Shown here: positions 36,322 through 47,208 of the stretch, piece after piece
How the letters are laid out: every line of letters begins with the position of its first letter
How positions within the stretch are numbered: position 1 is the stretch's first letter
Assembly (NCBI GenBank): GCA_023614405.1
Contig: CM042697.1
Coordinates: 187,673,189-187,737,188, forward strand
DNA: 64,000 nt
Direction of reading: 5' to 3'
Origin: Avena insularis
Lineage: Eukaryota; Streptophyta; Magnoliopsida; Poales; Poaceae
Translations under genes and position numbers: made by a program
The notes under the pieces: model-generated
The model's database searches: none
The model's input: the letters and a program-made list of their open reading frames with translations, nothing else
Told to the model about the DNA's origin: nothing

Positions 36322-37008
36322 CTGTTTGGGTTGGATTGGGATTAGAATAGGCAAAAGATTTATAAGGAAGAAGTCTAATCACACACAACAATTTCACACA
36401 AGCAATGTGCATGCAATCATAAACAAACATTCCATTTAAACAACAAGGTTCAAGTACATTCTTAGGCAACACAATATTTTTGCTACACCACATAAGTTGG
36501 TGGGTTTAAATTAATCATTAGTATGGTGGTCCAACTATATGTTTTTTCTTGAGATCATTACATTCTTCTTAGTTGTTTCTTCTTGAACAAGATCTTTGTA
36601 TCCTTGGAAAGATTCTTGTATCTTGGTCACAAAACTTCAAAGGTGATGATGCTTCCTTCTAAGTTGTGTTTCCTTAATCTTCAAGTCTTGAGTATTATTC
36701 TTGTCTCACTTGTAGTCCTTAGTGATGTCCAAGTTGAATTCCTTGATGAAACTAAAGTTGAAGTCATTGGTGATGTTGAAGTTGAAATCATTTGAGTTGG
36801 TGAAGTCCTTTGCTCATGTTGAAGTCTTGGCTCATGGTGGAGGCTTTGTTCATCAAGTTTGAAAAGGAAGATATGTAGAATCAAAACAAAAATGGTTGAT
36901 GAAAGAGTTTACAAGATTGTTTGTAAATAAGTTTTGAACAAATACAACTCCTATTTTTCTAAGGGGTTTTGTCCAATCCTAGGGTTACAATCCTACAGGC
37001 AACACAGT
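36322..37008 (-). other. 5' leader of B
   Basis: Non-coding leader between PBS and ATG. It contains the shared leader string next to the PBS (about 36960-37008) and loosely repeated GATGTTGAAGTTGAA motifs near 36720-36790, like the AACTTCAAC motifs in D's leader. Confidence 0.6.
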
Positions 37009-37020
37009 GCTCTGATACCA
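37009..37020 (-). promoter_or_regulatory. PBS of B (initiator Met tRNA)
   Basis: GCTCTGATACCA, read on the minus strand as TGGTATCAGAGC, lies two bases from the 5' LTR. It is the same PBS as D. Confidence 0.9.
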
Positions 37021-37022
37021 TC

Positions 37023-40000
37023 TGTAGAGGTCCCAACCTTTAATAAGGTAGAGATCCCTGTGTTTACAATGCTAGTCCCTGGATCAATAGCTAGCATCCA
37101 CAGTTAAGATGTAATATCAAGAAACAAAGGTCATAATACAACTTTACAACCAGGAATAAAATAATTCATTAAATCTTACATAGCTCCTCTGCCTATCTCA
37201 TTACAATGCAGCAGAAATAACTATAAAGCATGGAGTCCTTCATCTTCAAAGTGCCACAGGTAATCATGTTGGTTGTAGACTTGTAATCCTAATCAACACA
37301 CTTCACTAACATCAAACAAACCTGCAACATAATAAGTTACAACCACAAGGGTCAATACATTTTAATTGTATTGGCAAGTGATACTATGGTAGTATAGTGG
37401 TAACTATCATCTATATGCATTTGGCTAAGTGGAGCTTAGGCTTTCTTTGCTCAAAATAGGTTTTCCTTATCATTTGAAAAAACTAAGTTTTTGTTTGTCA
37501 AAAATCACCCAAGGCATCTACCAATCAAAGATTGAAGATCCTTTAACCCTTGTTCAACCACAAGTTTTTAACTTAGAAATTGGGATGAGGAGATTCTTGA
37601 TAACTTCCATGTCTTGATGCTCAAATTGTCCATTGCCGGGGACACGGCTAAGTACTTAGATTTTACTCTCTTGAGAGGTGGTGCACTTTCCCCACAAGAC
37701 TCGACATGCATCGAGACAAGATCTTTCAGAAGCCTTCCCTTAGACCAAAATGGACGCGTTCCCAAACCTATCATCCCCTACCACCAATTGTCCATTTGGC
37801 TAAGTTATCGCAACCTATATGATGCAGGCAGAGCCCATAATGCCAAGTGGATGCACTTGAAGCTTCTCAACATTTGACATCTCAAATCTCTTTGTTCCTG
37901 GGTGGCATTCCACATGTGTGATACACAAGGTTCACCAGTCCCCTGGCCTTGTGTAATCACTCAACAAAAATCCATCCAAGCAATACCATTCCACCCAGGT
38001 GATTCATTCATAAAGTTTTTTTATTAAACAAAACACAAGTCCTTGACTTAGAAATATTCCATAGCATGAATAAAATCCACCCTTGTTTTCTACTAGCTAA
38101 GCTAAGCATGATAGTAGTAGGAATCTTAACTTAGGAAAATTCTACTAAGGTTTCATCTACTAGGATTTCCCGTGGCATAGTTTATACTTAGAAAATTCCA
38201 TGCAAGTCCTACTTAGAAATATCACTAATGCATAGTGAAAATAATAGGAAAAAAGTATGAAGTTCCACTTGCCTTATTGGTAGAGAATATAGGTTCACTC
38301 CTTGATCTTACAATAGTCACACTCTTCAATTTCCACTACAATTCAATCAAGGCACAAAATTCAAACTACCATTCAAGCAATTCAACACATAAAATAATAA
38401 AAATAAAGCAATGCATGCAAGCATGCCAAAGATTGTTTTATTTGGAAAAGTGGTTTCTAATAGGATATAAAACATTCTAAAACATCTATTGGTCATTTAT
38501 AAAAGTGGCAAAACCTTTTTAAGTCAAGTTAGTGAAAATGGCCACTTTAACTCATTTTTGTTTTGCTAGAAATGATTTTATTCAAAGAATATTTTCTATT
38601 GTTAGCAAAATGTTTTTAAACACCAATATTAATGTTTATGGTCATAATGTTTTAAAAAAAAATATTTGCAAAGGGTTTCATCCAAAATCCATTTTTAAAT
38701 CAAAGCAACATTTTATTTTGTTGGAAATTCCTTTAAACAAGGTAATAATTTTTTAGGGTTCACCAAATATAGTTTTAAGTCCAAAACTTCGTGTTTAGGG
38801 TCAGAGAGTTTAATTCAAATCATTTTCCAAAGGTTTTACTCAAAAAGCATTTTTAAACCATAATCAATATTTTTATTTAACTAGAAATGCTTTAATTCAA
38901 AGATTTATTCCTTAGCATCACAAAAATATATTTTTAAATCCAAAAGTTGGTTTCTATGGTTAGTAGGTTCAAAACAATCCATTTACAAAGATTTTACCCT
39001 AAAAACATTTTTAGAATGAAATTTATACAACAAATATGCCTAAACATGTTTCTGTAAAAAAACTAATTTTCCAGAAGCAATTCATTAAACAAAGTGCATG
39101 GTTGGAAAGTATTTGTTTTTCTGATTCCATTGATATAAAATTTGTAAAATTTGGACATGTAGATTTAATGTTATGATTTTTGCAAAATCTAACATCTAAT
39201 AGAATAGTTTCTGTTTTAAAAACAAAATCAGTGCCACGCGTCGTGTTCTTATTCGTTGGTACCGGTTCGGCTGGATCGAGCAATACAGGGTGTTAGATCT
39301 AAGTTGCATCGCACGGTTTAGATGGATGCGTACCCCTTCACTAAGTGAATCTATCGCATCCTTTAGATCTAAATCGAACGGCTGAAACGGTGACGACCAT
39401 AGTGGGGCGATGCTGCGACGGTGTCTGGCGGCGGTGCGGTCATGCAGTGGCATCGCCGGCGATACAGGAAGCGAGAGGGGGATAGTAATAGCTCACTAGA
39501 CTCGCCGTGATGTGCTGGTTCTCGAGGTGGTCGTTGCAGGGACAGGGGAGCACGGTGACGTCAGGGATTGCTCGCCGGAGAAGCTCCTAGCGACGGGCAC
39601 TTCGGTTCGTCGTTGTTGGCGAGGCTGCGGTCCACGCTAAGGCATGCATAAGGTTGTGTTAGATGTGCGAGAGTGAGGAGAGTAGGCATGCGTCACCAGA
39701 GGGAAGGGGGTGGTCAGGGTTTACCGGGGAGGGTCGCCGGAGTCGCTGACGGTGCGGGTGCTTGCAGTACTTGATGGAGGCGACTATCTGGGCCATGAGC
39801 AGAGGAAGCAGAGGTATGAGAAGAAGCGTGCAAGCAAGGGGAGAATGTCAGAGAGCAACAGAGGGCACGGGGCGGCGCGTACTCACCAGAATTGCCGCCG
39901 GAGTGTGTCGGAGCAGTGGCGATGCGAGGATGAATTGGGACAACCTGGGGGCAGAGAGGGAGCGGCGAGTGAGGGGAAATGGGGAGAAGACGTGGGCGCT

Positions 40001-41576
40001 TAAGATAGCGAGGTCGCTAGCGAGATTAATTTAGCCATCAACATGAATTTACGCAGATTTAACCACGGCAGAAACGGTAGCAAGGTTAGGGGCGAGGTCA
40101 CCGGGAGGTTGATGACGATGACGGGGCGATGGTGGGGTCACGGAGTCAGCGAGGTGGACGGTTGCGCGTGGGGTCAGCAAGTCAGTGCCTCTGCGGGTTG
40201 TTTCGTGAGTGACAGAAAACAATTCGGGGAAGAAGAGAGTGGACTGGTTAGGCCTAGTGGGCTTGTTGGGCTAGGCTGTTTTCTTTAATTTTTTCTTTCC
40301 TGTTTATTTTTCTTTTTCTGTTTCTTTTATTCTGTTTTCAATTTGCTCAAACAATTCAAACAAACATTTGAATTCAGAACCTTCCAAACTTTTTAGTAAG
40401 TTTTTAATCTTTTTTAAACATGTATTTAAAGTCCTTTTTAGGAATAATTCCTTTATTCATTTATGGTTTATATTTTATTTAAAATGGGCACTTTCCTTTA
40501 TTTAAATAAGATTTATTTATATTTTCAAACCCTTATTTGAATTCCAATTTTCACCAAACCTTTTCAGTAGGTTTTATTTATTTAATAGGGTGTTAAATAA
40601 TTCATTTTGAATTATTTGAAATATTTTTAATATGATTTATTAATCATTTAAATTGAGCATTTGTCTTCATTCAAATAAAATCCAATATGGTTTTAAATCA
40701 ATAGAAATTTTTATTAAAATGATTATTTGATTCCATTTAAGTTAATTAAATAACTTTTATATCCACCTTGGGAAATTCCACCTTATTATTTTCCCATGAT
40801 TTAATTAATCATTTATCTAAGGGATTTTGTCTTTATTCAAATGGAATAGAATTTGGTTAATGCCATATAATTTTATTTGACTATTCTTTATCCCTTTATT
40901 TTAATAGGAATATCTTTATTTCATTTGCTTATGGATTTTTCCAAGTTTTAATTTGTATTTTTAAATATTCCCTATTTATTATTTCTTTCTTTATCCTATA
41001 GAATCCATATCTTTTTATTTATAGATCCAAAATTGGTGATTCCAATTTGTAGAATTTTATTTAATATTTTTTATCCTTTTAAATCCTTTTAGGATTATTT
41101 TACTCACAATTTGGTATGGATTTTAGATAGGAGCTTTATTAGCTTTGAAAATTAATTCCTTTTTAACTTATTAAATTCATAAGTTTTTATCTATGGTTCC
41201 AAATTGAATGAAATCAATTTCTATGGTTTTAAAATATTTTTAGTTGTCATTTTGAGCATTTATAAATGTTTTTTGACAAATTTTTATATGTATCAAATCC
41301 ATAGTCTTAGAGAGATCTTGGAAATGATTTTCTCCCATTAAGGTTTTGGGTTTTGGTTTATTTTTCCCAAGTTTGAATTTCAAGATACATTCATTGATGA
41401 AAGCATTTCACTTGATAGAAATTTGTTGGGTTTTTTTATTCAAATTTTGTTCAAGATGGGTTTTTAAGTTTCCATTTAGAAATAAAAAGTTTCTTTTCAC
41501 CCTAAATTTTAACAATTATTTATTTTGTTTATTTATTTTTCACATTTCAAAATTTGGAAAATTTTGGGATGTGACA
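37023..41576 (-). repeat. 5' LTR of B
   Basis: This is the uninterrupted 4,554-bp copy. It has the conserved module at about 37621-37700, a GC-rich island at about 39230-40260, and an AT-rich end GGGATGTGACA followed by the TSD CTTAG. Confidence 0.93.
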
Positions 41577-41581
41577 CTTAG

Positions 41582-42271
41582 CCTTCTTCTTAGTCCAAAA
41601 AGTCTTCTTGAACTTAGCCTTATTCTTCACCATCAACACTTGATTGGAGCCCTTCTTGAGATCCGCCTCTTCCTGCTTGAGCATCCCATGCAATTCAGTG
41701 AGCTTATTATCCATACAATGCATGTGGAAGTTCGATTTGAACTGACCATATGCACTAGGTAGAGAGTTCAGAATTATGTTTGTAGCGAACTCTTTGCTAA
41801 TGGGGTAGCCAAGAATCTCCAGAGACTACACGTAACCAACCATTTTTATCACATGCAGACTCAGTGGATCATGATCCTTAAGTTTGCAACTCAGCAAAGC
41901 CTGAGAGACTTGATACATCTCAGTCTTGGCTTGAGCCTGGAACATACTTTTGAGGCTTTCGATCATATCGTAGGCCTCAACATTCTCGAACTACTTCTGC
42001 AAGTCCGGTTCCATTTGAGCAAGCATGAGACAGCTAATATCCGTGGACTCATCCTTAGCCCGACGGTAGGAATTAGTGGCAGCGACAGTCGCATTCTCAT
42101 TCGGCTCATCTAGAAGTGGGTTGTCTAGTACATGGTCCTTTTTTCTTGTTTGAGAACAATTCTTAGATTTCGATACCAGTTGGTAAAATTAGTGTCGTTC
42201 AGTTTATCTTTCTCAAGAATAGTTAGCAAAGCAAAAATGAATATCTGAGGGTGACTGTTACTTGGTGCCAT
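41582..42271 (-). pseudogene. copia-1 gag N-terminal part
   Basis: The minus strand from the ATG at 42271 reads MAPSNSHPQIFIFALLTIL, then DTNFTNWYRNLRIVLKQE, a typical Copia gag start. A frameshift in the following A-run and two or more stops break it. Conserved strings continue in other frames (AYDMIESLKSMFQAQA, LHVIKMVGYV, LNSLPSAYGQFKSNF, LTELHGMLKQEEADLKKG). It is cut at the CTTAG target site of B and continues at 7835. Gag of this kind (UBN2/gag-polypeptide type) forms the particle. Confidence 0.82.
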
Positions 42272-43436
42272 GATCTACAGCAGAAAATATACAAAACACT
42301 TAAGACATGTATTCATAAAAGAGCAAGCATATTAAACAATTTAATATTTATGCTCCCACTAGAGCCAACACCCCTCGATGATTACTTAGTGATTCAGGAT
42401 CCTAGATAAGCAAGTCGGCTAGTGAGCTTTAGAATCACCGCTAGCCTCCAAGTGATCTAGGTAGACAACTCCTTGCCAATCGCATCTCATACGACTCCTA
42501 TTGGTCGGGTGGCATCACATGCCCCGGCTCCCGTCCGACTTTTCCCCGAGTCCCATAAGCGTTGTGTTAGACCCGTATAGCTTATCGAGTGTTTCCGCAG
42601 TAAGAGTCCGACTCGAACCCACCTAGTCGGAAAGAATTGGCAGTACCTCAATTTTATGAGCTCACTACCAAGAATGTCCGACTTATGATGGTGCAAACAT
42701 TGGCGGGAAAACCGACTAGTCCTTCTTTGAGGGATTAAATTTTACCGACTATCTAATAGGTAAAATAGAGACATATCAATAACACATAATAAAGCAATTA
42801 TAATGTGAAATGGTATGGCTCTCTTCATGGTGATCTCCATCTCCACAAAGCATGTAATTCGACTCGTGCCAACTCTAATCACTTGTCGTCTTACTACATG
42901 TCACTGATATGTACATCGACTTGCATGCCATCCGGGTTCTCCAAACATAAATTAAATTACATAGAGAATCCAACACGCAGGTCATTATACAATAAAATTA
43001 CAACACCTAGGCTCCAGTTGGCTGACAAAACCGTGATTCGCAGATCACGTATGGATTACACACATACATACATGCACATGAACCATACCATTCACAACTT
43101 CCTGCAAAAACAAGTTATGCATAGATGCACTATCTACTGGCGTTGTGAAACTCGCAATGACATCTAAGGCCTACGAGGGTGAAGCCGGCGGTCCCTGGAT
43201 TTACGTGTCACAGTCTACCTCGATAGCGGAAACCGACTGGTAGAGGTATGTCGTTCCATGACCTTAGCAGTATGATCACAGAAATCAGATCCATTCCCCG
43301 AGTACAGTTGATCCAATCAACATTGTACAAAACCAATCTATCTCATAAATTGACCACCAAAGCAGCACATAGATCCAATCTACAGCCAACCGCATATCAC
43401 ATATGCGAGATCTCGAGCCTAAAACCAGAATCTATC
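42272..43436 (-). other. Long leader of copia-1
   Basis: About 1.16 kb lies between PBS and gag with no recognisable protein. It contains several imperfect GTCGGA/TCCGAC motifs also common in the LTRs of this family. Confidence 0.5.
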
Positions 43437-43448
43437 GCTCTGATACCA
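43437..43448 (-). promoter_or_regulatory. PBS of copia-1 (initiator Met tRNA)
   Basis: GCTCTGATACCA is TGGTATCAGAGC on the minus strand, one base from the LTR start at 43450. This fixes the right LTR as the 5' LTR and the element as minus-strand. Confidence 0.88.
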
Positions 43449-43449
43449 C

Positions 43450-44793
43450 TGCTGGACCACGTAGATATAAAACAAAACTTTTCCTCTAACGTGGTGATCC
43501 CAAGATCTAGTTGAGGTAGAAGGCCACGAGGATTACCACTAGACACGCAGTTTCAGATTATTGATGAAGCGCGTCAGTTGAATGCAGTGCAGTCCTCAAG
43601 ATCCGTTCCACCAATCACGATCGTCCTGGTGCTGATCGTATAGCACTTGTGCCGGTATCCACACGTACAAGGGGGCACCGACGGAGAACTGCTAGGTTCG
43701 TAACGACGGCTGGACTGCTGAGGAGCTAGGGTTTCCAACGCATGGAATGACCTAACCAAACCTCTCCTGGGTTTCTACGCCCCACTATATATAGGGAGTG
43801 AACGTGGGCTCCACTTTGTGGCCCATTCACTAAAGCCCATATATTATTAGTCACTGTGAGTCCGACTCATGGAATCAGTCCAAATCTGGCTCGGGTCCAA
43901 CCCAACCAGATTTCTGGTTCAGATCCAATCCAAACTTGCTCCCGCTCTTAAGTGTGTGACCCCACATGCTCATGGCAATTTGGATACGATTGGAGTCTGA
44001 CTCTCAATCGATCAGTCGGTAGCGGCTCCTAGCAGAACTTGTCGACTCCCAAGTACCAAAGAGTCATGACGACTTGCCTTTCCAATGAGACTTGCGTCTG
44101 ATTCCCTTTTTCCTCATGATGTACCTTGTCATACTATAGGTGAATAACTATCATCCCTTAAATAGTCCGACTCTCTTCTCGATCTGAGATAAGTGATTCA
44201 TCCAACTAACTCTTAGTCGATCGCCTCGGTTAACACTTAACCGAGTCGTGCATGGCCATGCTTTCCGAATCATATCATCAGAGAGGGCCCAGAGAATATC
44301 TCTCCAACTGGGGGAAAATCCCAGCTTGATTTTCAGTCGACCCGAACTCTGCCTTTATAACTGCCCAGTTATGGATCAGTGTTTGACAGACCTAAGTTGG
44401 TGATCCTCAACTCGGACTGTGCAATAACCTCAGGTCTAAGTATTACATTGATTGAGATATACAAATGAAAACTTGTTCATTGTACCTCAATATGGGTCAA
44501 TCTGACTCGCTAAACTCTTTAGCCGAATCTGTTTAAGTCGGAATAGCAGCTCCATGCCCATGACAAGTGGAACCGAGTCATCATCCAACTTTCACATTGG
44601 TCTAAGTTGTGTGTCCAGCACAACCTTGATGACCAAGGAAATTTAGTACAAACAACATGAATGTATAGTTCCACAACCGAATCACATATTCAATGATACA
44701 CATCAGATGTTTATACAAGGAAAACTTAATATCTTTATGAATACAATGGGAAATATCATCATACATGATTGCCTCTAGGGCATATTCCCAACA
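43450..44793 (-). repeat. 5' LTR of copia-1
   Basis: The LTR starts TGCTGGACC and ends CCCAACA, 1,344 bp. It carries an intact TATA box on the minus strand (TATATATAG at 43786-43794) next to CACTTTGTGGCCCA-like sequence. It is homologous to 1719-3066 and to the K fragments at 49844-50149 and 58329-59046. Confidence 0.87.
43786..43794 (-). promoter_or_regulatory. TATA box in copia-1 5' LTR
   Basis: On the minus strand CTATATATA is followed about 25-40 bp on by a plausible start region. The string is kept in the K copy (58361-58368) and mutated in the left LTR (about 2032-2040). Confidence 0.6.
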
Positions 44794-45941
44794 CTGTCGT
44801 GGCGAGCCAGCCAAGGCAGAGGCAGGACGACGGGTGGACCAAGGCGGGGAGGCAGGAGGCGGGGGCGGACGGGACCACGTCCAACGGTGACAAGTGGTTG
44901 AGGGTGGAGGCGCTGCAAGGGAGAGGGCAAGGTGCGCGACCATGGTCGGTGGCGGAGAAACCGCTGGAAATGCTGGACACGCGGGTGAGGGGCTTGGGGA
45001 TACGCGAAGCTCCTAGCGGCAGGGGGTAGGGGAGCATAGGTTGACGACGGGGAGAGATCTGGAGGAGGCGAGGGTGCCGTCGGGGTGGCAGGGAAATAGA
45101 AGAGAGATGAGGGTGCGATGCCGGGGAGACGCTCGGTGGCGCGGGTGAGCGAGGAGGGGGAGAGGCAGTCAGGCGACCGAGGTGGGCGACGGACGGGTCC
45201 CTCGCGATGGGATCGAGAAGGGGGTTGTGGATGTTCATGAGGAAGGAGGAAAAGAGGGAGGCTAGTGTGCAGCAGAGACGGGCGAGGCCGGGAATCGCAT
45301 GGTTAGGGCTAGATGCGGAGTTGTTCTCGCGTGTGGGTATGCGCGCGCATGTAGTGTGTGCTATGTACGGCAGGGTGTGGTGCGTTGTGTCATAGATGTG
45401 GTGGTGGGTTGGGTCGGTGTCGGGTCTGGTGTGTGTGACAGGGTGGGTTCGGTTGGGTGGTTCGTGACTGCGCGTGTGGTGCGTGTGTTGTGTCGTGCGG
45501 CGGTGGGAGAAGGGGTGGACTGGGTATGGTGGTTTGGTGTAGGTAGCTTTGGGGTTAGGGTTTGGGGATTTTAGGGTTAGGTTTTGGTATATTTGGGGTG
45601 GTAGGTGGCCTGCGGCTAGGCCTTTGGGTCTGGCCGTTCGGCTGCCTCCTCTACTAAAAATGTTTTTATTATTTTTATTTAAAACAAAACATTTTGCAAG
45701 TAGATTTTAGGCAAACAAAATATCCAGGAAGACTAGGATTTTGCGTTTGAAATAAAGAGAGGGGGCTATTTGTAGAAAACAAAAATAGGGCTTTTCAGAA
45801 TTAGTTTTTGGCGAACAGATGCATGCAGACATAAGGATGCTCAAATGCAATGTGGAATGATGACATGAGCATGTCATCATGATGATGCACAAAACAAATA
45901 CATAGTGATTTTGTGGTAGTGCTTATACCAGGGGTGCTACA
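44794..45941 (-). repeat. LTR fragment of gypsy-type element G
   Basis: Read on the minus strand this block starts TGTAGCACCCC at 45941, the form of many grass gypsy LTRs, immediately after the copia-2 RT reading. An AT-rich part comes first, then a GT-rich tract (about 45300-45550) and a GC-rich stretch that runs into the copia-1 LTR at 44793. The 159-residue open frame on the minus strand is proline/serine-rich and looks GC-driven. It probably joins 1558-1718 across copia-1. The right-hand 5-mer ccgat (45942-45946) is the candidate TSD; the left partner would be outside the window. Confidence 0.5.
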
Positions 45942-46786
45942 CCGATCATGGACCGGTATACCTTTTGGTCCACATCTTTACCATTGGGATTGAGCTCAAG
46001 ATGGCATGTAGTTTGCATTGGTCTAGCAACGCCATTAAGATCCGTCATCTTGAACCTCTTGAGCATGTCTTGGGTGTATTTTTCTTGATTTATGAAGGTT
46101 CCTTCTCTTAGTTGTTTTATCTCAAACCCAAGAAAGAACCTTAATTCTCCCATCGTAGACATCTCAAACCTGTCAGTCATAAGTTTTGAAAATTCATCAT
46201 TAAAAGCTTTGTTAGTAGAGACAAAGATAATTTCATCTACATATAGTTGGCATATGAAGATCCCCCTTAACCTTATTATTAAAAAGAGTGGGATCGATCT
46301 ACCCAACCTCGAAGCCACGGTCTACCAAAAGCTCTTTAAGGTGTTCATATAATGCATGTGTGGCTTGTTTAAGGCCACAGAGTGCCTTATCAAGTTTGTA
46401 GACATGGTTCATAAAGTTGGGAACCTCGAAACCTGGGGTTTCTTGACATATACCAACTCATGTAGAGGGCCATTAAGAAAAGAACTCTTAATGTCCATTT
46501 GCTGTAATTTAAAGTTATGATGAGCTGCATAAGCAGGGAGGATTCTGATAGACTCAAGGCAACCCACTGGAGCATAAGTTTCGCCAAAGTCGACGCCTTC
46601 CACTTGAGACAAACCTTGTGCTACCAATCTTGCCTTGTTTCGTACAACAATTCCATTCTCATCTTCCTTGTTCTTGAATATCCACTTCGTGTCGATAACA
46701 TTGCGACAATCTTTGTGCTTCTCTACTAGCTTCCAGACCTTGTTGCGCTCGAAATTATTAAGTTCTTCATGCATAGCAACAACCAA
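45942..46786 (-). pseudogene. copia-2 reverse transcriptase, truncated
   Basis: From the right, MVVAMHEELNNFERNKVW, VIDTKWIFKNKEDENG, ARLVAQGLSQVEGVDFGETY and QQMDIKSSFLNGPLHELVYV are the usual Copia RT blocks. A frameshift near 46409-46440 follows, then LYVDEIIFVSTN with the catalytic box reading YVDE (46232-46243) instead of YVDD. The reading ends KVYRSMIG where LTR G begins. It is inactive through frameshift, altered catalytic residue and truncation. Confidence 0.87.
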
Positions 46787-47208
46787 TCTTGATATTCAAG
46801 ACTTTCAAAAACCTTTTTAGGTTCCACCATAGATATATGAGCTTGATTATCACTGAAGCTTTCTAGCTCCCTTCTTGTGGAAACCCTTCTTCTGAGGTCA
46901 CCTTCAACTTTATCAAGTGTGTGACCTCTTAGTTCGAGATTTCTTTCAGCACAAGATTTGCAACGAATTTCAATATCCTTGTTGTTTATTGGAGGGATTT
47001 ATTCATCATTAGAGTCCTCGTCTTGACCACTAGCTTGACCTTGATCAAGAGTTTGTTCCGCACGGACAGGTGATGTATAAGCATGTCCTTGATCTTGTTC
47101 AGTAGCCATAACAGGAGGTTACTATACTGAATTCTCAAGGATGGATAATCCTGACGAGGGAGGAGCCGGATAATCTGGCCTGGGATTTTCATCTTCTTCA
47201 TGATCTTC
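46787..47208 (-). pseudogene. copia-2 integrase-RT linker
   Basis: The region is poorly conserved, with frames that break often (for example 46986-47258). It links integrase and RT in copia-2. Nothing functional is recognised. Confidence 0.5.

Larger units (their letters stand above)
7841..41576 (-). mobile_element. Gypsy element B, non-autonomous, carrying nested C and D
   Basis: B starts TGTAGAGGTCCC, ends GGGATGTGACA, and is flanked by a perfect 5-bp TSD CTTAG (7836-7840 and 41577-41581) inside copia-1 gag. Its left LTR is 7841-8585 plus 31503-35308, split by element C; its right LTR is 37023-41576. With C and D removed it is about 10.8 kb. The 1.7 kb internal region carries only a broken zinc-knuckle protein gene and no pol. 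PBS, PPT and an adjacent hairpin are present. It is a diverged relative of D in the opposite orientation. Confidence 0.92.
1719..44793 (-). mobile_element. Copia LTR retrotransposon (copia-1), decayed and split
   Basis: Two LTRs of about 1.35 kb (1719-3066 and 43450-44793) enclose, on the minus strand, gag, zinc knuckle, protease, integrase, RT and RNase H in the Copia order. A PBS matching initiator-Met tRNA lies beside the right LTR and a PPT beside the left LTR. Solo LTR A (5049-6555) and the B/C/D nest (7841-41576) are later insertions. All pol parts carry stops or frameshifts, and the left LTR lacks about 28 bp found in the right one, so the element is old. The flanking 5-mers (ccgcg at 1714-1718, ctgtc at 44794-44798) do not form a TSD. 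The lineage within Copia was not determined. Confidence 0.88.

Noticed and set aside
44759..45238. 159-residue proline/serine-rich frame on the minus strand
   Set aside because: It crosses the copia-1 LTR/G junction, is low complexity and has no domain; a chance frame.
45540..45590. Telomere-like TTTAGGG/GGGTTAGG strings
   Set aside because: Only one or two imperfect units in a GT/T-rich context; not an interstitial telomere array.
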